From the NCBI RefSeq assembly GCF_004344915.1, contig NZ_SKFG01000001.1, positions 186,001 to 250,000 on the forward strand: 64,000 bases of DNA. The letters are read 5' to 3'. The notes beneath the pieces were generated by a model. That model saw nothing but the letters and a program-made list of their open reading frames with translations. It made no database searches and was not told the origin of the DNA. This document shows positions 43,988 through 53,436 of the stretch, piece by piece (positions within the stretch are counted from its first letter, which is position 1; each line of letters opens with the position of its first letter). A program made the position numbers and the translations under genes. This DNA comes from Paenibacillus albiflavus. Its GTDB lineage: Bacteria > Bacillota > Bacilli > Paenibacillales > NBRC-103111.

Positions 43988-45373
43988 ATGAAAAGGACAA
44001 AGGTATCAGTAACTGTTTTACCATCTGGCAACCATAATGAAATGACAATCGTGATTGATAGTCGTCTAATTAAGCAGCATAAAATTGCATTAGATGCACC
44101 TATTACATTTCGTTATGGTGCTGCTCATAGAGAAGTTAGAATCGTAAGTACTTCTCGAAGCAATCGAAGTTCCAAAAACTCGAGTATCAGACTTCATCCC
44201 CAGTTGGCAAATTCACTTAGTATTCAAGGGAATGAGAAACTCACCTTATCCTATAAACAAGAATCAAAGACCCTAACCATAGGACCATTAATTGGTGTGA
44301 TTCTTCGCAAAATACATGACAAAAATCCAGACCAACTATTCGGTAATCAATCCTCCTTTTGTACCGAAATGTCTGAGGCATGCAAGCGCTATGGTGCAAG
44401 TGTATTCTTTTTTTCACAAGATGGTATACAGAATAATCACCATTCAGTTGGCGGCTGGATCCTAAATGGTCGGAATTGGGTACATCAAACATTCCCAACA
44501 CCCAATATAATCTATAATCGGCTGACATCGCGAGTAATCGAGAGTAGCGCTAAAGTTCAGCAATTTATGAAGGATGTCAAACATCATCACGGCACCCATA
44601 TTTTTAATGAAAAATATTTAAGCAAACATGAAGTATTTGACGCACTTAAACATAGTTCGAATGTGAAATCGTATCTTCCTGAGTCCTATTTATTACGTAA
44701 CTCCAAAACCCTGCAAAATATGCTGAACAAATATGCTGTTGTATTCTTAAAGCCTGTCAAAGGCTCGTTAGGTCGAGGAATCGTCCGCATCAAGAGAGAG
44801 AGCGATGGCAGCTATCGTGCAGATAATACCGTCGTGAATCGCCTTCACAGAAAGACTCATTCAAATTATTCTAAACTTGCCAATAGCTTAAGAAGTAAAA
44901 TCAAATCACATTCGTATCAAATCCAGCAAGGCATTGATATTATGACTGTAAACGGAAGACCTGTTGATTTCAGAGCGCTTGTACAGCGCGGATCTACAGG
45001 TAATTGGGGGGCTACTTCTATCGTTGCTAGAATTGCAGGTAGTCAGACCTTTGTATCCAATCTAGCTCGCGGAGGAACACTTACCACGATCAATGGTGCA
45101 CTCGAAAGATCCAATCTAGCCTCTCACCATCACTCCGCAATTTCATCCAATCTTCGCAGCTGTGCTGTAACTATTGCGCAAGGAATCGAGGAGCAGATTC
45201 CATTTCATTTTGCCGAATTAGGTATAGATCTAGCAGTTGATGTGCATGGAAAAGTATGGTTAATTGAAGTGAATTCCAAACCATCCAAAGAAGACAATTC
45301 GCCTCTACAGATTGGTAAAATTAGACCTTCTGTAAGACAAATCATCAAATACTCCTTATTCCTCACCAAATAA
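43988..45373 (+). CDS. YheC/YheD-family ATP-grasp protein
   Basis: 461 aa from ATG 43988, RBS GGAGG nine bases upstream; 93 residues of the longest ORF lie before this site. The N-terminal part resembles YheD-type beta domains; the C-terminal part is ATP-grasp, with FLKPVKGSLGRGIVRI, PVDFRALVQRGSTGNWGATSIVARI, and ELGIDLAVDVHGKVWLIEVNSKPSK with Asp/Glu/Asn metal ligands. The Bacillus YheC/YheD proteins are endospore-coat associated and possibly peptide ligases. It converges with the next, related gene. Confidence 0.88.
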   Translation: MKRTKVSVTVLPSGNHNEMTIVIDSRLIKQHKIALDAPITFRYGAAHREVRIVSTSRSNRSSKNSSIRLHPQLANSLSIQGNEKLTLSYKQESKTLTIGPLIGVILRKIHDKNPDQLFGNQSSFCTEMSEACKRYGASVFFFSQDGIQNNHHSVGGWILNGRNWVHQTFPTPNIIYNRLTSRVIESSAKVQQFMKDVKHHHGTHIFNEKYLSKHEVFDALKHSSNVKSYLPESYLLRNSKTLQNMLNKYAVVFLKPVKGSLGRGIVRIKRESDGSYRADNTVVNRLHRKTHSNYSKLANSLRSKIKSHSYQIQQGIDIMTVNGRPVDFRALVQRGSTGNWGATSIVARIAGSQTFVSNLARGGTLTTINGALERSNLASHHHSAISSNLRSCAVTIAQGIEEQIPFHFAELGIDLAVDVHGKVWLIEVNSKPSKEDNSPLQIGKIRPSVRQIIKYSLFLTK

Positions 45374-45387
45374 ACGATAATGAAGAA

Positions 45388-45416
45388 CAGGCTGAGGGGA
45401 ATATCCCCTCAGCCTG
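45388..45416. terminator. Perfect palindrome between convergent YheC/D genes
   Basis: CAGGCTGAGGGGA-ATA-TCCCCTCAGCCTG gives a 13-bp stem with a 3-nt loop. It overlaps the end of the minus-strand gene. The U-run is short on both sides, so it may be a shared terminator. Confidence 0.7.
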
Positions 45417-46518
45417 CTCCATTTGCACCTGATTTCCTCTGATTCGCTAAGTGAATAGCATATTGCAGCGGACGACGGCATGCTGTTCGATATAAATCCA
45501 TCCGATCTATTCCTTTGAAAATATCCCTGCCAGGCTTAGGATTTACTTCGATTAGCCATACCCTGCCATCCGTGTCGATTCCAATATCAAGACCGAATTC
45601 CATCATGCTGCCAAAATGCCTTTCAATGGTTCGGACAACCTGATAGGCCAGTTCAAAGCATTCTTCACGGATCTCTTCCATCTTCTCTTGCCCGAATCGC
45701 TTGCTAATCATTTTCTCAAATTCTGCTGCTCTTCCACCTCCGTGGAGATTAGAAGTTGAGGAATTCTTAGGTCCAATCCGGATCCCATAGCCAGTTATCG
45801 TCCATACTCCTTTACTGTCTTTTTGGATCAGCAAACGCATATCGGATACATGGTTAGGGATTAGCTCTAGATCTAGACCCTTCTGAATCATGAAGATGCC
45901 ATTGCGAATTTTTTCTTGATTCACCCAGCGATTTAATGCCTGTGTTAATAATTGTTCATTCGCATAATGAGCCGACATCTTAGCTAAACGTCGAGTTCGT
46001 GCGATCACTGAGAAACCTTTTGATTTATTTAATGTCGTTAACTTAATGATGCTTCTTCCGCCTGTTCCATTCCCTGGCTTAATATACAAAATGGGATGCT
46101 TAGACAACATTTGACGCAAGTGATCTCTACTATATTCAACTGTTTCAGGCATCCATTTCCGTAGTGACTCCGTCTCCATAAATAACCGAGTCGCATTCCA
46201 TTTATTCGTATATTTATTATTGGCATACACGAAAAGTTTGGAATTCCGTACTTTCTTATATTGCGGATTCCCATTGCGACAGCGATCGATTACGATATCT
46301 GGCCAAGGGTACAGTTTACTACGAAATCCACTTCCTTCAGTTTTGGGAACGTATCCTCTTATTGTTTGCTTCGACTGTACAATATCACTAGCAGAGAATA
46401 AAAACACAGTGGCTCCCAAATCCTGTCCTTCACGAACTAATTGACGCAAATATCGAGATTCTTTAAAACTTGAACCTTGTCTCCAGGTTAATATGCCAAT
46501 AATTGGCTTTGGCTGCAT
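45409..46518 (-). CDS. YheC/YheD-family ATP-grasp protein
   Basis: 369 aa from ATG 46518, preceded by GAGGGTG at 8-nt spacing. ATP-grasp features: YIKPGNGTGGRSIIKL, LIPNHVSDMRLLIQKDSKGVW, and EFGLDIGIDTDGRVWLIEVNPKPGRDIF. Compared with the convergent relative it lacks the long N-terminal domain. Likely linked to spore coat or a peptide-ligase-type reaction; substrate unknown. Confidence 0.88.
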   Translation of the reverse strand: MQPKPIIGILTWRQGSSFKESRYLRQLVREGQDLGATVFLFSASDIVQSKQTIRGYVPKTEGSGFRSKLYPWPDIVIDRCRNGNPQYKKVRNSKLFVYANNKYTNKWNATRLFMETESLRKWMPETVEYSRDHLRQMLSKHPILYIKPGNGTGGRSIIKLTTLNKSKGFSVIARTRRLAKMSAHYANEQLLTQALNRWVNQEKIRNGIFMIQKGLDLELIPNHVSDMRLLIQKDSKGVWTITGYGIRIGPKNSSTSNLHGGGRAAEFEKMISKRFGQEKMEEIREECFELAYQVVRTIERHFGSMMEFGLDIGIDTDGRVWLIEVNPKPGRDIFKGIDRMDLYRTACRRPLQYAIHLANQRKSGANGAG

Positions 46519-46623
46519 ATAAGTAACACCCTCTGTCATCCGTGGTTTATACGATAGATATTTGTCTCTACTATTGTATTCCTCTGTAACAGAGCGGTTA
46601 CGTATACCGCAAAATAATCCGCC

Positions 46624-47826
46624 CTACAATTTAAAGCTAATCTTGTACAAACTTAGACTAGTCTTAATCGCTTCATCCGATTTAGCCTGAATGCTACCTT
46701 GATAAACGATCTTTCCCGTATTTAAATCTATAGCATTGACCACAGGCATTTGTGTAAATCCAGTCGTATTGGAACTTCCTAATACGTATGCCCGATCATC
46801 CTTAACGGTTACAGAATAAATTCCACCAACTGTAAGACGCAGATCTTTCAAGCTTAATGTGAATTCACCCAACATTTTCTTCTCAGCTATTTGATAACGA
46901 ACGATCTGCAAATCATGATTCCCAATAACCTTAGTAAGAGTAATAACATCACCAGTCAGTGCCGAGTATAGTTCTGAATCCATATTGCTGCTTAGCATTT
47001 CATTTAATTGATCATTCTCAATTTGTTCTAACTTATCATTATTCAAATCATAAGCAACCAGCTCTTTGTGCGATACAGTTTTAGTATCGTTATTGTCGTA
47101 GAAATATCTTTGAAAAATAACATTACGATTATGTTTCAAAGAATCCTGTTCATAACGTCCACCAATAAGAAGTCCCAAATTTGTATCTTCCATTTCATCT
47201 GGATTCATTATTTTATCTTGCAGCAAACTCTTCTGATCCAGACTAAAACGATACAAATGCAACTCATAAGAAGATTTGTAAGGCTCCCATGTAATCACAT
47301 TAATCGCCTGTGCTTCGAGCCATACATAATCAATCCCACAATAACCATTACCCCCCCTAATTTTTTTAGGTACGATAACTTGGAATGAAGAGTTGTCTTT
47401 GCTTTCTTTATCGTAAAGGGATACCTTAAAAATCAATTTCTGATCACCTGGATTCTCTGTAGATCTTATGTCTAGACCCACATGTCCGATCATCTGTTCA
47501 TTCTCGGTAAAATTATCTATTCCCCGTATCCCTCTCAAGAATGACGAATGATCCTGTGCAAGTTGATTAAGTGTTGGACTGTCATACGCCAATCGGTCTA
47601 ATGAACGAAAGAAGGAACCTGACTCATAACTGCTTCCTCCCAAATCTATTGAAATGGGATCACTCTTATATCGACCATCAACAATAATATTGGCAGCTTC
47701 CTGTTTATCGCCGCTAAGCGTCTGAATATAATAATCTGGTTTCGGACCATCCGCACCTATATAATATACGCCTATACTAAGTACCATAACTGCAATGAAG
47801 GCAGTTGTTTTCCAATAACGCATCAT
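46624..47826 (-). CDS. Membrane-anchored protein of unknown function, GntR/ABC operon
   Basis: 400 aa. One N-terminal membrane segment (MMRYWKTTAFIAVMVLSIGVYYIG) with the rest outside. Beta-strand repeats with WxxYxSSYELHLYRFSLDQ, ETVSHKELVAYDLNND and YQIAEKKMLGEFTLSL suggest a propeller-like fold, but no family is recognised. It is the last gene of the operon with the GntR regulator, ABC ATPase and permease, 14 bp from the permease. RBS GGAGGTG precedes ATG 47826. Confidence 0.7.
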   Translation of the reverse strand: MMRYWKTTAFIAVMVLSIGVYYIGADGPKPDYYIQTLSGDKQEAANIIVDGRYKSDPISIDLGGSSYESGSFFRSLDRLAYDSPTLNQLAQDHSSFLRGIRGIDNFTENEQMIGHVGLDIRSTENPGDQKLIFKVSLYDKESKDNSSFQVIVPKKIRGGNGYCGIDYVWLEAQAINVITWEPYKSSYELHLYRFSLDQKSLLQDKIMNPDEMEDTNLGLLIGGRYEQDSLKHNRNVIFQRYFYDNNDTKTVSHKELVAYDLNNDKLEQIENDQLNEMLSSNMDSELYSALTGDVITLTKVIGNHDLQIVRYQIAEKKMLGEFTLSLKDLRLTVGGIYSVTVKDDRAYVLGSSNTTGFTQMPVVNAIDLNTGKIVYQGSIQAKSDEAIKTSLSLYKISFKL

Positions 47827-47840
47827 ACTTCTGCACCTCC

Positions 47841-48662
47841 CTATACACTTATTCTCTTACGAAGTAAATACGAACTTAACCATAGCGATATGGCAATGAG
47901 CAGTACACGAATAATAATTTCAATGATAAACACTTCAATATTGAACCAATACTTTGGGTAAAGAAGTATATTAATAATTTGCGGCAACCAAAGGATACCA
48001 AGCAGAACCACTGCATACCCAATACCTGCAATGATTCCTTTCCACCTAAAGCTTCGCTCTAGCATGATGATTGTAAATATAGCTACGATAAACATAGCGC
48101 CAGTTCCATAATGATATAAGAATTGAATAAAATATTTGGGTAGTAAGAGGCTTAATATGAAGTCAGACCTAATCAAGTCTACCAGTGCCATCTTTTCTAA
48201 GAATTTAATTGGCACTATCATGTTAAACAGCATATTTTGAAGTGCTAGGAGCACGATTTGCAATGCGACGAGTCCAAAAACGAAAACCATGATTGCTGTA
48301 ACTTTAGCCATATAAATATTCATTCTTGAAGTAGGAAGCATCAATAACCGATAGGCAAAAGTGTTCTTTCCCCACCATTCTCTATACCAGATAAAGAACA
48401 CATAGAGGACTAATACTGAAACACTTATTAAAATCGGTCCCCCGAACCATAACGAGTTTTTGAATACATTTATTTGAATGGGTGGGATCATTTCCACGGG
48501 AATGGCATTCTCTTTGACCATCTTATTGGCGCTAAACACGCTATATAGAGTAGTAAAGAATAGTCCTGCGAACTGCACAACAATAGTCAATGAACATAGA
48601 GCCAAATAAATTTTACCAAATCGACTAATCTCCCACTCGAGAAGCTTCATAAAACGGTTCAT
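47841..48662 (-). CDS. ABC transporter permease (ABC-2 type)
   Basis: 273 aa with about six hydrophobic helices, for example LALCSLTIVVQFAGLFFTTLYSV and ISVSVLVLYVFFIWYREWWGKNTFAYRLLMLPTSRMNIYMAKV. It overlaps the ATPase gene by 4 bp. Export of a peptide or lipid-like compound by the two-gene complex is likely by analogy with Ytr-type transporters; the substrate is unknown. Confidence 0.85.
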   Translation of the reverse strand: MNRFMKLLEWEISRFGKIYLALCSLTIVVQFAGLFFTTLYSVFSANKMVKENAIPVEMIPPIQINVFKNSLWFGGPILISVSVLVLYVFFIWYREWWGKNTFAYRLLMLPTSRMNIYMAKVTAIMVFVFGLVALQIVLLALQNMLFNMIVPIKFLEKMALVDLIRSDFILSLLLPKYFIQFLYHYGTGAMFIVAIFTIIMLERSFRWKGIIAGIGYAVVLLGILWLPQIINILLYPKYWFNIEVFIIEIIIRVLLIAISLWLSSYLLRKRISV

Positions 48663-49348
48663 GACTGATACACCTCTCTCATGACATCAATAACGGATTT
48701 GCCTTCTTCCATGCGAATATCTTCCGTGTAGAATTCCTTCACAACTCTACCCTCATCCAACATAACGACCTTATCAATCAGATGTTCAATATCATGGATT
48801 TCATGCGTAGTCATAATGACTCCACGGTCTTCAATTAGATGGTTCGTAAACACACTAGCAATTTGCTCACGACTAAACATATCAATTCCGGAGAACGGCT
48901 CATCCATTAGGACATAATCGGTATCAAGCGCTAAACCGAATAATAAGTTGGCCTTAGCTGCATTTCCTTTAGACAAGTTGCCTATTCGATCCTCCAATTT
49001 AAGCTTGAAAATATCAAGCATTTCAGCGGCACGCTGCGGATTCCAACTTATGTAAAAATCCTGCATGAACTGCATTGCTTGTCCAATTTTCATGTTTGGA
49101 GGCATCGTGATCGTGTCAGGGATGAATGACACCTTCTCATACAAATGTTTATCGATAGACCTTCCATCAACAAGAATTTGCCCATTAAATAAGGGAATGA
49201 GACCCATGATTGCCTTCATGATCGTTGACTTCCCTACACCATTAATTCCGACGAGACATGTGATCTGACCTTTTTCAGCTGTGAAGGATACTTCGTCCAA
49301 CACTCTAGTTCTGTTATATTTTTTCGTTATGGATTTAACTTCAATCAT
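48659..49348 (-). CDS. ABC transporter ATP-binding protein
   Basis: 229 aa. Walker A GINGVGKST, signature LSKGNAAKAN, Walker B YVLMDEPFSGID, switch His in MTTHEIHD. Works with the permease just downstream. The pattern GntR - ATPase - permease resembles the ytr/bcr type transporter operons of Bacillus. It overlaps the GntR gene by 4 bp. Confidence 0.92.
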   Translation of the reverse strand: MIEVKSITKKYNRTRVLDEVSFTAEKGQITCLVGINGVGKSTIMKAIMGLIPLFNGQILVDGRSIDKHLYEKVSFIPDTITMPPNMKIGQAMQFMQDFYISWNPQRAAEMLDIFKLKLEDRIGNLSKGNAAKANLLFGLALDTDYVLMDEPFSGIDMFSREQIASVFTNHLIEDRGVIMTTHEIHDIEHLIDKVVMLDEGRVVKEFYTEDIRMEEGKSVIDVMREVYQS

Positions 49349-49737
49349 TCTCTTGCCTCCTGTCCCTTAGCCCGCTCCAATTCGTATTGCGTTTTGACAA
49401 GTCCGAGCAATTCATCAACAGGTACTGCAATTTTCATGACTGATCCAACAAATACATTAACCGCTTCTTGCAGAAGCTCATGTCGAATGGATTGAAGAAC
49501 GGCTTCATCCGTCGTAATTCTGCTTGGCGAATTGCCTGCTGTCGTGATCAATTTCTGTTCCTCCATTTCTTTGTATGCTCGTTGGGCTGTATTCGGATTA
49601 ATTTGGAGCTTACTGGCAAGCTCCCTCCGGGAAGGTATCTCCTGTCCACTTGCTAATCTTCCTGTTGCGATCTCTTCCTTAAAATATCGAACAACCTGCA
49701 AGTACACGGGGTCGCGATTATTAAAAGCTATATTCAT
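49345..49737 (-). CDS. GntR family transcriptional regulator, YtrA-like
   Basis: 130 aa from ATG 49737, with AGGAG about nine bases before it; the longest ORF adds 26 residues that have no RBS. Winged helix: DPVYLQVVRYFKEEIATGRLASGQEIPSRRELASKLQINPNTAQRAYKEMEEQKLI. The short C-terminal part (about 50 residues) is the dimerization piece typical of YtrA subfamily GntR proteins, which lack an effector domain. First gene of the operon. Its operator is at 49793-49846. Confidence 0.9.
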   Translation of the reverse strand: MNIAFNNRDPVYLQVVRYFKEEIATGRLASGQEIPSRRELASKLQINPNTAQRAYKEMEEQKLITTAGNSPSRITTDEAVLQSIRHELLQEAVNVFVGSVMKIAVPVDELLGLVKTQYELERAKGQEARE

Positions 49738-49792
49738 CGGCCCATCTCCTATTGTGGTTTTCTTATAAAGGGTGCTGCTCCGCCCAATTACA

Positions 49793-49858
49793 AGTGTATG
49801 TACTAAGTGGTTCATACACTATATGTGTACTATATCCTTAATACACTTTGCTTGTCAA
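49793..49858 (-). promoter_or_regulatory. GntR/YtrA-type operator cluster and promoter
   Basis: -35 TTGACA (49858-49853), 18-bp spacer, -10 TATAGT (49834-49829) on the minus strand. Repeated half-sites GTGTA/TACAC: AGTGTA-N16-TACACT (49793-49820), GTGTA-N12-TACAC (49825-49846), and TACAC-N5-GTGTA (49815-49829) between them. Bacillus YtrA uses AGTGTA-N13-TACACT, so the half-sites fit but the spacing differs. Confidence 0.65.
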
Positions 49859-49869
49859 TATCATAATAT

Positions 49870-49907
49870 AAAAAAAGCCTTGACTCCAAAGAATCAAGAC
49901 TTTTTTT
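49870..49907 (-). terminator. Terminator after the amino acid permease gene
   Basis: AAAAGCCTTGA and TCAAGACTTTT arms with one mismatch and A/T runs on both sides, overlapping the stop at 49894. Can work in both directions. Confidence 0.75.
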
Positions 49908-51285
49908 GCGCAAATGGATAAAAAATGATCCCCCCGCCAACGAGGATAATTCCTGAGAGGAAGGTAACCAAATTAGACGTTCCTGCAACGATCATCCAGA
50001 CGGCGTACGATGTTGCGGCAATGGCAATAATCGCATCAACTAGTCGTTGTCTCCCCTGTCCTAGATACGTATCTCCAGTTGCAATCATTTTTAATTGATA
50101 AATAGAGGCAATAATGTATGGAATAAGAACGGCTAGTACAGCAATCGTTGTTACGTATTCAAAAGCATCCGTTAATGAGCTTGAAAGTGTAGATAGAAGC
50201 AAGGTTTGTGTGATCAAATTGGTGATAATTAAAGAATTGATCGGTGCACCATGTTTATTTGTTTTGGTAAAGATCGAGATAAACATATGTCCTCGCGATG
50301 CTTGGAACGGAACTTCCGCACTTAACAGAATCCAACCAAGTGCACTACCGATCAAGGAGATAAGCCCCAGACCAGCCATTACATAGCTTCCTGATGGACC
50401 AATTACAACAGATAGCGCATCTACAAGCGGCTTATGAGATGCCATCAATTGATCCTGCGTTAATACACCCATCGCTAATATAGAAATACATAAATAAATC
50501 GTTAATGCCATGCTTAAGCCGATGATTGTCGCTTTCTTGATATCGGTTTTCTTGCGAGCACGTGAAGAGAAAACAACTGCAGATTCTACTCCGACAAATG
50601 CCCATAGGGTGGTCATTGCAGCCAAACTTACTTGACTAAGAAATGGAATTGGCTCCCCTATTGAATCCAGCTTTTCAGGCATAAGCGGTACAATGTTTGC
50701 TTTCTCAAAAGCCCACAGTCCAATCACGATAAAGATCGCAAAGCCAAGAACCTTGGCAATCGTCGCAGCCAAATTCAGCTTGCCTGCTCCTTCAATACCA
50801 CGAATAATGATCATATGATTAATCCATAAGAATGAGGAACAAATGATAAACGTTAGTAAATTACCGAGCTTAATGGTGAGGCCAAGGATGGTGACTAGCT
50901 CGTATTGACTTGTCATCATTGGGAAAAATGTAGATAAATAGCTCGCAAAAGTCGTAACAATTGCAACATTACCTGAAATGTTGGATATCCAATAGCCCCA
51001 TGTTGCCAAGAAACCAGTTACGTGCGACCTTCTGGTACCCTCTTTAAATAATCCTTTTGCATACATTTGGGGACCACCTGTAAGTTCAGGCTTCCGAATA
51101 GCTAAATTCCCAAATACTAGGGCGATTAACATAACGCCAAATCCAGTCAGGAGCCAAGCTAGGATAACTCCTACAGGGTTAGCTGCTTTTGCAAGTGTAC
51201 TTGGGAGCATGAATAGACCTGAGCCTACCATGTTGCCAACAACGAGTCCAATTAAAAGCCACAAGCCCAGTTTGTTGTCTTTCAT
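49894..51285 (-). CDS. APC-family amino acid permease/antiporter
   Basis: 463 aa, about twelve membrane helices. The start GLWLLIGLVVGNMVGSGLFMLPSTLAKAANPVGVILAWLLTGFGVMLIALVFGNLAIRKP has the GSGxF motif and fits the basic amino acid/polyamine antiporter (APA) branch, such as arginine/ornithine exchangers. WAFVGVESAVVFSSRARKKTDI is the characteristic helix 6 region. Substrate is not fixed. AGGAGG lies 13 bases before ATG 51285. Confidence 0.85.
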   Translation of the reverse strand: MKDNKLGLWLLIGLVVGNMVGSGLFMLPSTLAKAANPVGVILAWLLTGFGVMLIALVFGNLAIRKPELTGGPQMYAKGLFKEGTRRSHVTGFLATWGYWISNISGNVAIVTTFASYLSTFFPMMTSQYELVTILGLTIKLGNLLTFIICSSFLWINHMIIIRGIEGAGKLNLAATIAKVLGFAIFIVIGLWAFEKANIVPLMPEKLDSIGEPIPFLSQVSLAAMTTLWAFVGVESAVVFSSRARKKTDIKKATIIGLSMALTIYLCISILAMGVLTQDQLMASHKPLVDALSVVIGPSGSYVMAGLGLISLIGSALGWILLSAEVPFQASRGHMFISIFTKTNKHGAPINSLIITNLITQTLLLSTLSSSLTDAFEYVTTIAVLAVLIPYIIASIYQLKMIATGDTYLGQGRQRLVDAIIAIAATSYAVWMIVAGTSNLVTFLSGIILVGGGIIFYPFAQKKS

Positions 51286-51441
51286 GATGTAAAGTTGCTC
51301 CTCCTGTTGTGACTTTATTCTTCATAATGCCGTACATATTATATTAGACACAAATTTTACTATACATTAGACGCAATAGTTGAAGCAAGAAGAATCCATG
51401 TATTCTTTACTTTGTATAATTTAACAATTATAAATATCTTA

Positions 51442-51471
51442 TTGACAGTTCATTTCTTAGCGACGTATACT
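51442..51471 (+). promoter_or_regulatory. Promoter of the met leader
   Basis: -35 TTGACA (51442-51447), 18-bp spacer, -10 TATACT (51466-51471), about 25 bp before the SAM riboswitch. Confidence 0.8.
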
Positions 51472-51494
51472 GTTAACACAAATTAAATATAATC

Positions 51495-51645
51495 TTTCTT
51501 ATCAAGAGTGGCGGAGGGACAAGGCCCGACGAAGCCCGGCAACCGATTGGAAGAGATGATGGATATGAATCCTCTTCTTTCAATGACATGGTGCTAAATC
51601 CTTCAAAATATGCGTCCAGCATGTTTTGGCAGATGAGAAGTGGAT
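51495..51645 (+). ncRNA. SAM-I (S-box) riboswitch
   Basis: Core S-box blocks are present: CTTATCAAGAGTGGCGGAGGGAC-like 5' end, AAGCCCGGCAACC, GGTGCTAAATCC and GATGAGAAG closing P1 with CTTATC. Followed by a terminator and metNIQ. Binding of SAM would end transcription. Confidence 0.95.
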
Positions 51646-51661
51646 GATACTATAAATAATC

Positions 51662-51692
51662 AACCCTTTTACTTCTGTGAAAGGGTTTTTTA
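51662..51692 (+). terminator. Riboswitch-controlled terminator
   Basis: Arms AACCCTTT and AAAGGGTT with a T-run right after, 20 bases beyond the SAM riboswitch. Confidence 0.85.
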
Positions 51693-51738
51693 ATTTGTTT
51701 CTTCTTGTTCTAATACCTATACCAAAGAAGGTGACTGC

Positions 51739-52761
51739 ATGATTCTACTTGAAGGAATCACGAAAAAATATGTGGATCCCAAATCCAAAACACAAGAAAC
51801 GGTCGCACTCCGCGGCATCGATCTTCAAATTAAGCAAGGTGAAATCTTCGGCATGATAGGTCATTCTGGAGCAGGCAAAAGTACATTGCTGCGAATGATC
51901 AACCTACTCGAACGTCCTACCACTGGGAAAGTCATCATAAATGATGTTGATCTAACATCACTCAGTCATAAGGAGCTGCAGGATAAACGCAGGAAGATCG
52001 GGATGATTTTTCAGCATTTCAATCTCCTCTCTTCTGCTACAGTTGAACAGAACATTGCATTTCCGTTAAAGCTTAAGAAGCATTCAATGGATGAAATTAA
52101 TCGCAAGGTGGAAGAACTAGTTAAACTTGTCGGACTTGAAGATCATCGAACTAAATATCCATCACAGTTATCTGGCGGTCAGAAACAACGTGTAGGTATC
52201 GCAAGAGCACTTGCTGCCGATCCTGATATCTTACTCTGTGATGAAGCAACATCCGCACTTGATCCGCAGACTACAAACTCGATTCTTCAGCTATTGCTTG
52301 AAATTAATCGGACTCTTGGCATTACCATCGTGCTCATCACACATGAGATGCAAGTCATTCGCTCGATCTGTGACCGTGTTGCAGTCATAAATTCAGGTGA
52401 GATCGTCGAGCTTGGCAATGTTGTTGACGTATTCCTACATCCAATGCATCAAGTAACAAAGCAATTCATTCAGGAAATAGCAGATGCAGATGATCATTCA
52501 TCCTTCTTAAAAGGAACAGAATTGCCTAATGAGCTTGTTAGAATCACGTTCTTGGGCGAGCAAACCTACTACCCTATTTTATCGGAAACGGTCCAAGCAA
52601 CAGGTGTTACTTTCGCCATTATGCAAGGTACGATATCCAAAATGAAAGATACACCCTATGGTCAACTGCTAGTCACCTTCCAAGGTGATCAACTGGCCAT
52701 TAAAGATACACTTACACAGCTTCAAAACCGCGGTCTGCATGTGGAGGTGATAGCATGTTAA
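51739..52761 (+). CDS. metN: Methionine ABC transporter ATP-binding protein MetN
   Basis: 340 aa. Walker A GHSGAGKST, LSGGQKQRVGIARALA, ILLCDEATSALDPQ and switch His in LITHEM. After residue 260 comes a NIL/ACT-like regulatory domain (ELVRITFLGEQTYYPILSETVQATGVTFAIMQGTIS), which in MetN senses internal methionine. The S-box leader shows that it imports methionine. ATG 51739 follows AGAAGGTG. Confidence 0.96.
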   Translation: MILLEGITKKYVDPKSKTQETVALRGIDLQIKQGEIFGMIGHSGAGKSTLLRMINLLERPTTGKVIINDVDLTSLSHKELQDKRRKIGMIFQHFNLLSSATVEQNIAFPLKLKKHSMDEINRKVEELVKLVGLEDHRTKYPSQLSGGQKQRVGIARALAADPDILLCDEATSALDPQTTNSILQLLLEINRTLGITIVLITHEMQVIRSICDRVAVINSGEIVELGNVVDVFLHPMHQVTKQFIQEIADADDHSSFLKGTELPNELVRITFLGEQTYYPILSETVQATGVTFAIMQGTISKMKDTPYGQLLVTFQGDQLAIKDTLTQLQNRGLHVEVIAC

Positions 52762-53408
52762 GCTCCATTAACTGGTCTGATATCGGAACAGCAACGGTCG
52801 ATACACTAATCATGTTAGTGTTCTCATCCATCTTTACCTTCATCATCGGATTACCGATTGGCGTCCTCCTATTCTGGACTTCCAACAAACAAGGATGGTC
52901 GAAAGCGATCTATCGAATCGTATCTTTCATTATTAACATTCTGCGTTCGGTTCCGTTCATCATTTTGATGATCGCTGTTATTCCAATAACAAGACAACTC
53001 GTTGGCACAACGATCGGTCTTCAGGCTGCAATTCCTCCACTCGTTTTTGCAGCTACACCTTTCTTTGCAAGGCTCGTCGAAACTTCGCTACGCGAAGTTG
53101 ATCGCGGAGTCATTGAAGCCGCGCAAGCCATGGGTGCTACGACGATGCAGATCATATTCCGCGTCCTCTTGCCAGAAGCCAAACCTGGGCTATGGGCAGG
53201 CATTACGATCACGACAGTAACACTTGTATCTTACACGGCGATGTCTGGCTTTATTGGCGGCGGCGGATTGGGTGATCTAGCTATCCGTTATGGATACCAA
53301 CGATTTGATACAACAGTCATGATTGTAACGATCATTATCCTTGTTGTACTGGTACAGCTATTACAAATGACAGGCGATAAGCTTGTTGCACGCTATACCA
53401 AAAAATAA
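52755..53408 (+). CDS. metI: Methionine ABC transporter permease MetI
   Basis: 217 aa, five or six membrane helices; RSVPFIILMIAVIPITR near residue 60 and the EAA loop (EAAQAMGATTMQIIFRVLLPEAKPGLWAG) are typical. ATG 52755 overlaps metN by 7 bp and has GGAGGTG. Confidence 0.96.
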   Translation: MLSSINWSDIGTATVDTLIMLVFSSIFTFIIGLPIGVLLFWTSNKQGWSKAIYRIVSFIINILRSVPFIILMIAVIPITRQLVGTTIGLQAAIPPLVFAATPFFARLVETSLREVDRGVIEAAQAMGATTMQIIFRVLLPEAKPGLWAGITITTVTLVSYTAMSGFIGGGGLGDLAIRYGYQRFDTTVMIVTIIILVVLVQLLQMTGDKLVARYTKK

Positions 53409-53436
53409 AAAAATTATATTTTAGGAGAGAAACACG

